Source of the DNA: Bacteroides sp.
Lineage (GTDB): Bacteria; Bacteroidota; Bacteroidia; Bacteroidales; Muribaculaceae
Assembly (NCBI GenBank): GCA_014802435.1
Contig: JAAVCG010000043.1
Coordinates: forward strand, 1-38,238
Reading direction: 5' to 3'
Length of the DNA: 38,238 nucleotides
Under the pieces are notes generated by a model, which did not search any database, was not told where the DNA came from, and saw nothing but the letters and a program-made list of their open reading frames with translations. Both the position numbers and the translations under genes were made by a program. Of the stretch, positions 13,631 through 21,285 are shown in pieces. Numbering within the stretch: position 1 is the first letter of the stretch; every line of letters begins with the position of its first letter.

Positions 13631-14890
13631 TTACCAGCTTCCGGAAGCTCCGCCGCCGGAAGTGAATCCTCCGCCAAAGCTTCCGCCGCCAAATCCTCCG
13701 GAGTCGCCGGAGATTCCGGAGCCGCCGACGGGGAGGATTACAACCTTGGGCGCCTCACGCGGAATGCGCTGATTTTCATGGTCTTCAAATCCGCAGTTGA
13801 GGCAGCGGCAGGTGATTTGTCTGAGCCCCTCGCGCGACGTTGTCGGCCGGACAATTATTCTGTCACTGACTACTCGGAGGGTCCTTGCATGGCAAACGGG
13901 ACACTCCTTATAGGCCGACGAGCGCTGGATATAGGGGATAATCTCGGTTTCGCCATCGTTGGGGCAGACCCAGACGTCATAATCAATCGAGCCTATTTGC
14001 TCTTCAAGGTCCTGAGCGCGGGAGAGGAAGTCATTATCATGCTCCTCATCCATCAGGCGCATGCGCGAGCCACACTTTGGACACTTATGAACTCCGCGCC
14101 TGAGGTTATGACGAATCAGCAGGAGGGGAATCAGGGCCACCAAGGCCATTCCTAAGGTTACGAACGAGAGGAAAAGCAGCAGCGGATAGATGCTGTCAAG
14201 CGCCAGATAACGGGTATGGCGGTCCTTGCCGGCAGTGTTCAGGAGCTTGGCGCAGAGGATAATGACGGCGATGAGCGAGGCAATCAGCGCCAGAGTGAGA
14301 TAGATGCGAAACAGTCCATCGCCTGAGAAGTCATCCTCGGCGCCGGAATCGTTGGCATACTTGCTGAGGATTTCCTCGCGTGCCTCCGGTTTGGTGAGGA
14401 TGTCAGAGATGGTTGATATTGCGGCATTTACTCCGCCGTCATAGTCCTCGTTGCGGAATTTAGGGGCCATTTCCCGGCGGATAATCGAGCCGAGGAGGCC
14501 GTCAGGGAGCAGCCCTTCCAGTCCGGCGCCGGTGCGGAACGCCATTTTGCGGCTATCCTTTGCAATGAGGAGAATCAGGCCATTGTTAGTGTCCTTTTTG
14601 CCGGGTTTCCAGAGCTTGAACAGGGAGGTTGCGAAATTGTCAATGTCGCCGTCAATATCGTCAACGATGACTACTGCCACTTCGGCCGACGTCGCGCCGT
14701 TGATAACCCTCAGGCGATTGTTCAGCTCTTCTTCGCCGGCGGGGGAGAGGATGCCGTCAGGGTTTGAGACGAAGCGGGTGCTGTCTGCGACATGGACATT
14801 AGGAATCTCGTTGACCGAATAAGTAGCGGCGGCAACCTTGAGACAGGCCGCCAGACACATTATTATATAAAGGGGCAGTCGGCGGGTCAT
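13631..14890 (-). CDS. TPM-domain membrane protein (YgcG/Psb32 type)
   Basis: A 419-residue exported protein with signal peptide (about 1-22). A TPM domain follows at about 25-165: LVSNPDGILSP-like SNPDGILSPAGEEELNNRL, then AEVAVVIVDDIDGD, NNGLILLIAKDSRKMAFRTG and RNEDYDGGVNAAI. A membrane segment or two occurs near 205-260. Then comes a cytoplasmic-looking part with zinc-ribbon-type cysteine pairs (CPKCGSRM, CPVCHA, CRCLNCGF), and the Gly/Ser-rich C-terminus ending GGGASGSW that is typical of this family. TPM proteins are linked to membrane-protein quality control or phosphatase activity in other organisms; the function here is not known. Its ATG overlaps the dgt stop (ATGA). Confidence 0.85.
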   Translation of the reverse strand: MTRRLPLYIIMCLAACLKVAAATYSVNEIPNVHVADSTRFVSNPDGILSPAGEEELNNRLRVINGATSAEVAVVIVDDIDGDIDNFATSLFKLWKPGKKDTNNGLILLIAKDSRKMAFRTGAGLEGLLPDGLLGSIIRREMAPKFRNEDYDGGVNAAISTISDILTKPEAREEILSKYANDSGAEDDFSGDGLFRIYLTLALIASLIAVIILCAKLLNTAGKDRHTRYLALDSIYPLLLFLSFVTLGMALVALIPLLLIRHNLRRGVHKCPKCGSRMRLMDEEHDNDFLSRAQDLEEQIGSIDYDVWVCPNDGETEIIPYIQRSSAYKECPVCHARTLRVVSDRIIVRPTTSREGLRQITCRCLNCGFEDHENQRIPREAPKVVILPVGGSGISGDSGGFGGGSFGGGFTSGGGASGSW

Positions 14891-16218
14891 ACGGCGGGGA
14901 GGGACATGCCGTTGAGTCGGCGATAGAGGTCAAGGGCATAGACATCAGTCATGGAGGCGACATGGTCAACGGCGGCCTGGACCTTGGTGAATAAATCAGG
15001 GGAGTTTACGTCATACTGTCCGGGGACCTTGCTCAGGAGCAGCCGTGAATAATTCTCCTCCGGGAAACGCACGGCATGGATGAGCTTTTCAAGCAGGAAG
15101 GTGACTATTCGGTTACCGGCCAACTCGATATCGACCACTTCCGGGGCGCGATAAATGCGGTCCCAGGATGTGCGGTTACATTCCTCATAAGCTTGGCGCA
15201 CGTCGGGACGGATATTTTCAAGGAGGGAGCCCTTGAAATCGCCGCGAAGGATTGCTTCTTCATTCTCGACGAAGGTTTCCGCACAGCAATTGACCAAATG
15301 GCCGATTACGCAGGAGCGCATATATCCAACCCGCTCGTTGGGGTCAGAAATGTCGCTCATGACTTCCTCCATATGCTCGCGTCGCTCGGCATCAAAGAAC
15401 CCCATCAGCAGGCGCTTGACTTCATCATGGCTGAGGATTTTCAGCTTATGGGCATCCTCAATGTCCATGACCTCGTAACAGATATCGTCAGCGGCCTCAA
15501 CGAGATAAACCAGGGGATGGCGCGCAAAGGCCACTCCTTCGCCCTCCAGGCGGGGAATACCGAGCTCGGCGGCTATGCGCTTATAGCTTTCAATTTCAGT
15601 GCAGAAGAAGCCGAATTTGTTAGCTTTGGGTGTGATTCGGCTCTCATAGGGGTACTTGACAATGGAGGCGAGCATTGAATAGGTCATGGCAAACCCGCCC
15701 TTGCGGCGCCCTTGGAATTGATGAGTCAGCTGGCGGAAGGAGTTGGCATTTCCCTCGAAGTTAATCAGGTCGCTCCACTGGTCAGCGGTCAGCTCTGAGC
15801 GGAGAGCCTGTCCGGCTCCTTCGCTGAAAAACGTGGAGATAGCTTTTTCGCCGCTATGCCCGAAGGGGGGATTCCCGAGGTCGTGGGCCAGGCAGGCGGC
15901 GGCAACGATGTCAGGGAGGTCATGGAGCTTCATGACCCAGGGCTCGGCGGCATAACGGGGCAAGAGGGCGCCGACCACCTCACGCGCCATTGACCGTCCG
16001 ACGCAGGCCACTTCCATGCTGTGAGTGAGCCGGTTATGAACAAAAATGCTTCCCGGAAGGGGAAACACCTGAGTCTTGTTCTGCAGGCGGCGGAAGGGCG
16101 ACGAAAAGACCAGGCGGTCATAGTCACGCTGAAAGTCGGAGCGCGTTTGGCCGGGACGGTCCTGATGATAATGTTCAAGGCCGAAACGCTTGTCAGAGAT
16201 GAGTTTGTCCCAGTTCAT
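14887..16218 (-). CDS. dgt: dGTP triphosphohydrolase
   Basis: Hydrolyses dGTP to deoxyguanosine and triphosphate, affecting the dNTP pool. With the start at 16218 (MNWDKLISDKRFG) it has 443 residues. The N-terminal family text RSDFQRDYDRLVFSSPFRRL (26-45) and NKTQVFP are present. HD-domain metal ligands: H66 in RLTHSMEV, then AHDLGNPPFGHSGE (H112, D113, and a catalytic histidine at 121), and an aspartate in EAADDICYEVMD. The longer reading frame to 16413 runs antisense-like through the 3' end of the transporter gene and adds no family sequence. It follows that transporter by 2 bp and overlaps the TPM gene. Confidence 0.93.
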   Translation of the reverse strand: MNWDKLISDKRFGLEHYHQDRPGQTRSDFQRDYDRLVFSSPFRRLQNKTQVFPLPGSIFVHNRLTHSMEVACVGRSMAREVVGALLPRYAAEPWVMKLHDLPDIVAAACLAHDLGNPPFGHSGEKAISTFFSEGAGQALRSELTADQWSDLINFEGNANSFRQLTHQFQGRRKGGFAMTYSMLASIVKYPYESRITPKANKFGFFCTEIESYKRIAAELGIPRLEGEGVAFARHPLVYLVEAADDICYEVMDIEDAHKLKILSHDEVKRLLMGFFDAERREHMEEVMSDISDPNERVGYMRSCVIGHLVNCCAETFVENEEAILRGDFKGSLLENIRPDVRQAYEECNRTSWDRIYRAPEVVDIELAGNRIVTFLLEKLIHAVRFPEENYSRLLLSKVPGQYDVNSPDLFTKVQAAVDHVASMTDVYALDLYRRLNGMSLPAV

Positions 16219-16220
16219 AG

Positions 16221-17171
16221 TTACGGAATAAGTCGCTGACGCAGGCTGAGTTTCTCGCCCGCATAGACTCCGATAATAGTCACTATGCAGCCGATGATGC
16301 CCCAGATGCCTACCATTTCGTTTAATATAATAGCGGAGAAAATCAGAGTGACCATTGGCTGGAAATAGAGATAATTTCCGGCCTTGACGGCACCGATTTT
16401 GCCGATAACCCATGCCCAGATAACATAAGCCAGCGAGGAGGAGAAAAGCGAGAGAATCAGGAGGTTGACCCAGACTTTTGTTTCAAGGAAAGTTGACGGC
16501 GAGATTACAGACGGTTCGAGGAAGATGAAGGGTATGGCGGTCAGCAGGCCGTAGAAAAAGGTTTTGCGCGTAATGGTGATTGCTGAATAGTAGGGGTTAA
16601 GCTTGCGGAGCACGAGGGCATAGATGCTCCAGCAGAGGGCGGCCATCAGCGAGAGGGCATCGCCGAGCACTCCGCCGCCAATTATTTGCGCCTCGGATTC
16701 AGCGGCATGTCCCCCGGAGGATTCTCCCCCGCCGAGGATAACCATTGCGACTCCCGCCATTGCAATGCAGGAGCCGATGACCAGGCCGCGGCTGGGCCTT
16801 TCGTCGCGATACAGGAGGCCGACGAGCAGGGCGTTAATCAGGGGCGATGTGGAGGTGATGAGGGAGACATTGGTCGTCGACGTATAGACCAGCGCCGTGT
16901 TTTCCGCCACGAAATAGACGGAGCCGCCACAAATTCCGCAGAGGAGGAACAGCAGCTCATGGCGCAGATTTTTAAATTTCAGGTCACGGAAACTGAAGCA
17001 TAAGAGCAAGAGGTAAGCGATGATGCATCGATAGAGGAAAACCTCAACGGGTGTGAAGCCCGTGTCCATCAACACTCGGGTGTTAATGAACGATACGCCC
17101 CAAGCGGTCACGGCAAGGATGGCGCCTAAATGAACCCATATCAATCCACCGGATTTAGAATTCTTCTCCAT
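16221..17171 (-). CDS. DMT superfamily (EamA) transporter
   Basis: An inner-membrane protein of about 316 residues with some ten hydrophobic helices in two EamA repeats, as in drug/metabolite exporters. The first half contains AWGVSFINTRVLMDTGFTPV and the second LSLMAALCWSIYALVLRK; both are characteristic helix starts. The substrate cannot be read from the sequence. The start at 17171 (MEKNSKSGG) is preferred over 17204, because the likely -7 element TAAGTTTG at 17199-17192 lies between the two. First gene of the operon with dgt and the TPM gene. Confidence 0.85.
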   Translation of the reverse strand: MEKNSKSGGLIWVHLGAILAVTAWGVSFINTRVLMDTGFTPVEVFLYRCIIAYLLLLCFSFRDLKFKNLRHELLFLLCGICGGSVYFVAENTALVYTSTTNVSLITSTSPLINALLVGLLYRDERPSRGLVIGSCIAMAGVAMVILGGGESSGGHAAESEAQIIGGGVLGDALSLMAALCWSIYALVLRKLNPYYSAITITRKTFFYGLLTAIPFIFLEPSVISPSTFLETKVWVNLLILSLFSSSLAYVIWAWVIGKIGAVKAGNYLYFQPMVTLIFSAIILNEMVGIWGIIGCIVTIIGVYAGEKLSLRQRLIP

Positions 17172-17191
17172 AAAATGTGTTAAAAACAATG

Positions 17192-17199
17192 CAAACTTA
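17192..17199 (-). promoter_or_regulatory. -7 element for the DMT transporter operon
   Basis: Minus strand TAAGTTTG, about 21 bp before the ATG. No good TTTG is found 20 nt upstream, so only the -7 element is supported. It lies back to back with the OmpA-lipoprotein promoter. Confidence 0.45.
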
Positions 17200-17208
17200 C
17201 GCATTTTT

Positions 17209-17240
17209 TTTGGATTATACGTTATCTTAGCGTAACTTTG
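17209..17240 (+). promoter_or_regulatory. Promoter of the OmpA-like lipoprotein gene
   Basis: TTTG (17209-17212), exactly 20 nt, TAACTTTG (17233-17240). Start predicted near 17247, 27 nt before the ATG. Confidence 0.7.
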
Positions 17241-17273
17241 CTGAAAATTTTTATCAACTATTAAAAAATTATT

Positions 17274-17966
17274 ATGAAAAAATTGACCAAAATTCTTGGA
17301 GTATGTGCTCTTAGCAGCACGATGCTTCTGAGCAGCTGCGGAATGAACAACACGGGCAAAGGTGCCCTGATCGGCGCCGGTGGTGCCGGAGCATTAGGTG
17401 CCGGAGTAGGCGCCCTGATTGGTGGCGGCAAGGGTGCCGGCATCGGTGCCGCAGTAGGTGCGGCAGTAGGCGCGGGCGCCGGAGCGCTCATTGGCCGCAA
17501 GATGGACAAGCAGGCTGAGGAACTGCGCAAGATTGAAAATGCCAAGGTTGAAGAAGCCACTGACGCTAACGGCCTCAAGGCTATCCGCGTCACCTTTGAC
17601 GGCGGTATCCTCTTCCCCACTAACGGCACCACTCTTTCAGCTGCTGCGCGCACTGACCTGAGCGAATTTGCCCTTTCACTGCAGAATAACCCTGAAACCG
17701 ACGTGCAGGTTTACGGCTACACTGATAATACCGGCTCAATGGCCGCTAACCAGAAGGTGAGCACCGGCCGCGCCGACGCCGTTCGCACTTATCTTGAAAA
17801 CTGTGGCATCGCTGCAAACCGCATTCAGGCTCAGGGCCTGCCGATGACCAACTACATTGCCTCTAACGAGACGGCTGAAGGTCGCGCTCAGAACCGCCGA
17901 GTTGAAATCTTCATCTCAGCTAATGAGAACATGATTAAGCAAGCCGAGGCAGAAGCCGCCCGCTAA
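17274..17966 (+). CDS. OmpA family lipoprotein with glycine zipper
   Basis: A 230-residue outer-membrane lipoprotein. Signal peptide with lipobox LLSSC (C22), then an extremely Gly/Ala-rich segment at about 28-75 of glycine-zipper type (GALIGAGGAGALGAG and repeats), able to pack in a membrane. A short charged helix (76-95) leads to the C-terminal OmpA domain (about 105-215). Its peptidoglycan-binding residues are in place: D151 in GYTDNTG, R166 in STGRADAV, and N207-R208 in GRAQNRRVEI. It probably links outer membrane and cell wall. It is a single-gene unit on the plus strand with its own promoter and a bidirectional terminator. Confidence 0.92.
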   Translation: MKKLTKILGVCALSSTMLLSSCGMNNTGKGALIGAGGAGALGAGVGALIGGGKGAGIGAAVGAAVGAGAGALIGRKMDKQAEELRKIENAKVEEATDANGLKAIRVTFDGGILFPTNGTTLSAAARTDLSEFALSLQNNPETDVQVYGYTDNTGSMAANQKVSTGRADAVRTYLENCGIAANRIQAQGLPMTNYIASNETAEGRAQNRRVEIFISANENMIKQAEAEAAR

Positions 17967-17992
17967 AAAGCTTTCGGCCCAATTAAAATGAG

Positions 17993-18028
17993 AAAAGCCG
18001 CTGCCCGAGATTGAGGGGAGCGGCTTTT
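17993..18028. terminator. Bidirectional intrinsic terminator
   Basis: AAAAGCCGCT (17993-18002) pairs perfectly with AGCGGCTTTT (18019-18028), 16-nt loop, with T-runs in both readings. It lies between the convergent ompA-like and YbhN-like genes, 27 bp and 8 bp from their stops. Confidence 0.9.
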
Positions 18029-18036
18029 TGAGTGTC

Positions 18037-19020
18037 TCATCGGCCAGAGGGAACGGCAAAAGTGTAGAGGCCGAGGGCTATGGTCAGGAGAGTTGAGAAG
18101 GCCACGTTGATGGTGGCGAAGGTCAGGGCGGCGGTAGGTTCCATTCCGTAGATTCCGCAGAGGCAAATCATCACGGCGGCTTGCCATGGCCCGATGCCGC
18201 CGTTAGAGGGGACGGCCATTGCCAGGGAGCCGAAAATGAAGGCGAGCAGCCCGCAGAGGAAGCCGTTAGAGGCGAGCAGGGCGGCAGTAGGCGGAAAGGA
18301 ATAGAGCGAAAAAAACATTCCGGCGCAATAGCCTACCCAGATAATGGCCGTCAGCAGGAGCCAGAGGCCCTGGCCGCGCTCCATGGTGAAGAGTGCGGTG
18401 AATCCCTGCCACATTTTATTGACAAATTGGCGGATGCGGACAAATATGCGCGCTGGCGAGTAGATGCAGAGGATGCAGAAAATGAACAGGATGAACACCC
18501 CGAAGATGACCCAGGGAGAGGATATAATGGCCGTTAAGCGGGCCGCGAGGTCTGATTCGGCGGCAAACTCGGCCATGGCCGGGGCGGCAAACATGAAGGT
18601 GAGCACGCTCATCAGGAAGATTACCAGGGTGTCAGCCAGGCGGTCGGCAATCATGGAGCCGAAGATTCCGCTGAAGGGGCTTGAGGTGACCTTTGACATA
18701 TATGTGCAACGCCAAATCTCGCCCAGGCGGGGAAAAATCAGATTGACGGCGTAAGTTCCGAAGATTGAGCGCAACATTTCACCAAAACGAGGTGAAAGCC
18801 CCATTGCGCGGAGCTGGATGCGCCAGCGCATGGCGCGGGCAATCATGGAGATGACGTTGCAGATAAGGAAGAGGCTTAAGAGCAGGAAGTTACAGCTCTT
18901 GAGCCCATTCATCACCTCGGTCCAGTCCATGTCACGATAGAGAAAAATGCAAAGTCCCACCGTGATAATCGGCGGGACTATGTATTGGAGAATCGTCCGA
19001 AGGTTAATCTTCTGTGTCAT
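18037..19020 (-). CDS. YbhN/LPG-synthase transmembrane family protein
   Basis: A 327-residue integral membrane protein with about eight helices, of the lysylphosphatidylglycerol-synthase transmembrane (UPF0104/YbhN) family. Recognisable stretches are the N-terminal helix with FLYRDMDWTEV, AMRWRIQLRAMG, and GTYAVNLIFPRLGEIWRC-like text matching the conserved N-x-x-x-P-x-R-x-G-E motif, then MIADRLADTLVIF. The C-terminal catalytic domain of MprF is absent, so it is a stand-alone membrane domain, often described as a possible lipid flippase; its substrate is unknown. It overlaps lpxA by 17 bp and ends the efflux operon at the terminator. Confidence 0.83.
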   Translation of the reverse strand: MTQKINLRTILQYIVPPIITVGLCIFLYRDMDWTEVMNGLKSCNFLLLSLFLICNVISMIARAMRWRIQLRAMGLSPRFGEMLRSIFGTYAVNLIFPRLGEIWRCTYMSKVTSSPFSGIFGSMIADRLADTLVIFLMSVLTFMFAAPAMAEFAAESDLAARLTAIISSPWVIFGVFILFIFCILCIYSPARIFVRIRQFVNKMWQGFTALFTMERGQGLWLLLTAIIWVGYCAGMFFSLYSFPPTAALLASNGFLCGLLAFIFGSLAMAVPSNGGIGPWQAAVMICLCGIYGMEPTAALTFATINVAFSTLLTIALGLYTFAVPSGR

Positions 19021-19795
19021 TGATCATTGCACCGACCACTCGGAGATTGTTCGCGCGGATAAAGTCAATAATCATGTCGCGGTTAGCTGAAGGGTTGACG
19101 TCGGCCTCGATGCGCTTGAGGGCATTGAAGACGGAGGTGCTGCTCTGGTAGAGATGGCGGTAAGCCTTGGCGATATCGTCAATTTCCTCGTCGCTATAGC
19201 CGTGTTTCTTCATAATCCAGGCGTTGACTCCGAAGAAAGTTGCGGGATTATGGGCGATGATTACGAAGGGGGGCACGTTATTGCCAATGCGGCAGCCGCC
19301 CTTGATAACCACCCAGTCGCCAACCTGGCTGCGCTCATGGAGAATTACGTTAGAGGAGAGGATTGAGCAGGTTCCGATGTTGACGTCGCCTGCCACCGTG
19401 GCGCCATTGCCGATAACCACTTTGTCAGCAATCACGGAGTCATGGCCGATATGAGACTTGGCCATGATGAAGCAGAGGGAGCCAATCTTGGTTCCGCGCT
19501 CGGGGTCGATGCCTCGGTTGATGATTACATTTTCGCGGATGGTGGTGTCATCGCCGATGGTGCAGGTTGTCTTTTCGCCTTTCCAGCGGAAGTCTTGCGG
19601 GTCAGCGCCAACGATTGCACCCTGATAAATCTTGCAGTTTTTGCCGATAGTCGTGCCGGCAATGATGCTTGCATAGGGCATGATGACGGTGTTGTCGCCA
19701 ATTACGGTGTTGGCGTCGACATATGCAAACGGGTGGATGGTGACGTTCTCGCCAATCTTGGCGGAGGGGTCAACGAAAGCGAGATTAGAGATCAT
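19004..19795 (-). CDS. lpxA: LpxA-family UDP-GlcNAc acyltransferase
   Basis: A 263-residue left-handed beta-helix protein; hexapeptide repeats run from about 8 to 185 (IGENVTIHPFAYVDANTVIG and on), followed by a helical C-terminal domain (FFGVNAWIMKKHGYSDEEID). LpxA transfers 3-hydroxyacyl groups from ACP to UDP-GlcNAc, the first step of lipid A synthesis. The likely active-site histidine is in AKSHIGHDS. The region after it departs from common LpxA: it has SNVILHERSQVGDW where I would expect the HQF-containing turn, and VIIAHNPATFFGVN. It could therefore be a second, specialised LpxA paralogue. It sits 26 bp after the efflux outer-membrane gene, not in an lpxD/lpxC cluster. Confidence 0.82.
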   Translation of the reverse strand: MISNLAFVDPSAKIGENVTIHPFAYVDANTVIGDNTVIMPYASIIAGTTIGKNCKIYQGAIVGADPQDFRWKGEKTTCTIGDDTTIRENVIINRGIDPERGTKIGSLCFIMAKSHIGHDSVIADKVVIGNGATVAGDVNIGTCSILSSNVILHERSQVGDWVVIKGGCRIGNNVPPFVIIAHNPATFFGVNAWIMKKHGYSDEEIDDIAKAYRHLYQSSTSVFNALKRIEADVNPSANRDMIIDFIRANNLRVVGAMINDTED

Positions 19796-19821
19796 ATCTT
19801 TGCAGTTCTAAGGGAGATTAA

Positions 19822-21234
19822 TTATTCGGCGCCTCCGCCCAGTGACTGGTAGAGGTTAACGACGGCCTGGGAGCGGCTGAGCCCGCAGTTGAGGATTCCC
19901 ATCTGAGTGCTGAGGAGATTCTGTTGGGCGGTGAGCACTTCCAGATAAGTCGTGTTATAGTTAGTTGCGCTGTTAGTGAAGAGTGTCTCGGTAATGTCGA
20001 CGGCCTGAGCCATGCAGTCCACTTGCTTGCGGAGCATTTCCTGCTTTGCAGAAACGTTTTCATAGGCAGTGAGTGCGTTGCTGACGTCGCCGGCAGCTTT
20101 CATGACGGTGTATTCAAAAGTGTTGAGCGCCTGTTCCTGCTGGGCCTTGGAGGCTTTGAGTCGGGCAATGTTCTGGCCGCGGGAAAAGAGCGGGGCAGTA
20201 AGCTGTCCGGCAAGGTTGACAAACCATTTTCCGGGGTTGAAAATCATGTTGCCCAGAGAGTTGGTGAATCCGCCGTTGGCAGAGATTGAGAGCGAGGGAT
20301 AGAATGCGGCGCGGGCGGAATTGGTAGTGTAATAAGCAATTGCGAGCTGGCGTTCCTGAGCACGCACATCGGGGCGGTTAGCGAGGGCCACCATCGGCAC
20401 TCCGGCATTGAACTCGGCGGGGAGAGCGACGGCGAGTCCGGGCTCGATGGGCCAGGTCTGGGGCATCTGACCGAGCAGGAGCGAGAGGGTAGTGTTAGCC
20501 TGCTCAATGCTCGTTTCCAGGTCCTTGATAGAGGCGAGGATGGAGTAATATTGGGCAGTGGATTGCACGACGGCAGCTTCAGTGGTGCCTCCGGCTTCCT
20601 TGACGGCTTTCATCGTCTCGACGCTTTGGGCCCAGATTTCAGCGGTTTGTTTTTGGAGTTGGAGCTGAGCGTTGAGAGTGGAGATGGTGTAATAGCAGTT
20701 TGCAACGCCGCCGATAATCTGAGAGCGGACGGCCTGTTCATAGTCCTTGCTCATTTCAAAGGCAGCTTCAGCGGAACGCTTTGAGTTGAGGGTCTTGCCG
20801 AAAACGTCAATTTCCCAGCTGACGGAGAGGGGGATGCTGTAGGTCCAGTTTTTGTTGTTCCAGCTTCCTCCGGGGAGGTTAGTTGCGCTGTTTCCGCCCT
20901 GTGGCGCGAGGACCACTGAGGGGAGGTAGCTCAGGCGGGCACCGAGCATGTTGGCGTGGGCCACATCGATGTTGAGCTTGGCGTTTTTGAGGTCGGTATT
21001 GTTTTCAAGGGCCTGATTGATGAGGTCCGTGAGCACGGGGTCCGTGAATACCTGCTGCCAGGGGAGGGCTCCGAGGGCGGTTGAGTCGACGTCGGCGGCC
21101 TTAGCTTCGACATATTCGCGGGTGAGAGCGGAAGAATCCGGCATCTCGAATTTCTGATATATGTGGCAGCCGGAGGCAGCGGCGGCAAAAGCCGCTGCCA
21201 GGATTCCGGATGCTATTTTATTTGAAATTGTCAT
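19822..21234 (-). CDS. Outer-membrane efflux lipoprotein (OprM/NodT family)
   Basis: A 470-residue outer-membrane channel of a tripartite pump. Signal peptide with lipobox AASGC (C23), then FEMPDSSAL and the two duplicated OEP repeats. Typical pieces are LPWQQVFTDPVLTDLINQAL, NNTDLKNAKLNI, ANRPDVRAQERQLAIAYY and FYPSLSISANGGF. The final part AVVNLYQSLGGGAE is the usual end of this family. It lies 51 bp after the RND permease gene and completes the pump. Confidence 0.92.
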   Translation of the reverse strand: MTISNKIASGILAAAFAAAASGCHIYQKFEMPDSSALTREYVEAKAADVDSTALGALPWQQVFTDPVLTDLINQALENNTDLKNAKLNIDVAHANMLGARLSYLPSVVLAPQGGNSATNLPGGSWNNKNWTYSIPLSVSWEIDVFGKTLNSKRSAEAAFEMSKDYEQAVRSQIIGGVANCYYTISTLNAQLQLQKQTAEIWAQSVETMKAVKEAGGTTEAAVVQSTAQYYSILASIKDLETSIEQANTTLSLLLGQMPQTWPIEPGLAVALPAEFNAGVPMVALANRPDVRAQERQLAIAYYTTNSARAAFYPSLSISANGGFTNSLGNMIFNPGKWFVNLAGQLTAPLFSRGQNIARLKASKAQQEQALNTFEYTVMKAAGDVSNALTAYENVSAKQEMLRKQVDCMAQAVDITETLFTNSATNYNTTYLEVLTAQQNLLSTQMGILNCGLSRSQAVVNLYQSLGGGAE

Positions 21235-21285
21235 TTTTTATTTACTTGTCTAATGGGTCAAAAAGGAGCTGATAGAGTTCTTTTT

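Noticed and set aside
16219-16413. 65-codon N-terminal extension of the dGTPase
   Set aside because: It lies within the 3' end of the transporter gene in another frame; the family sequence begins at MNWDKL.
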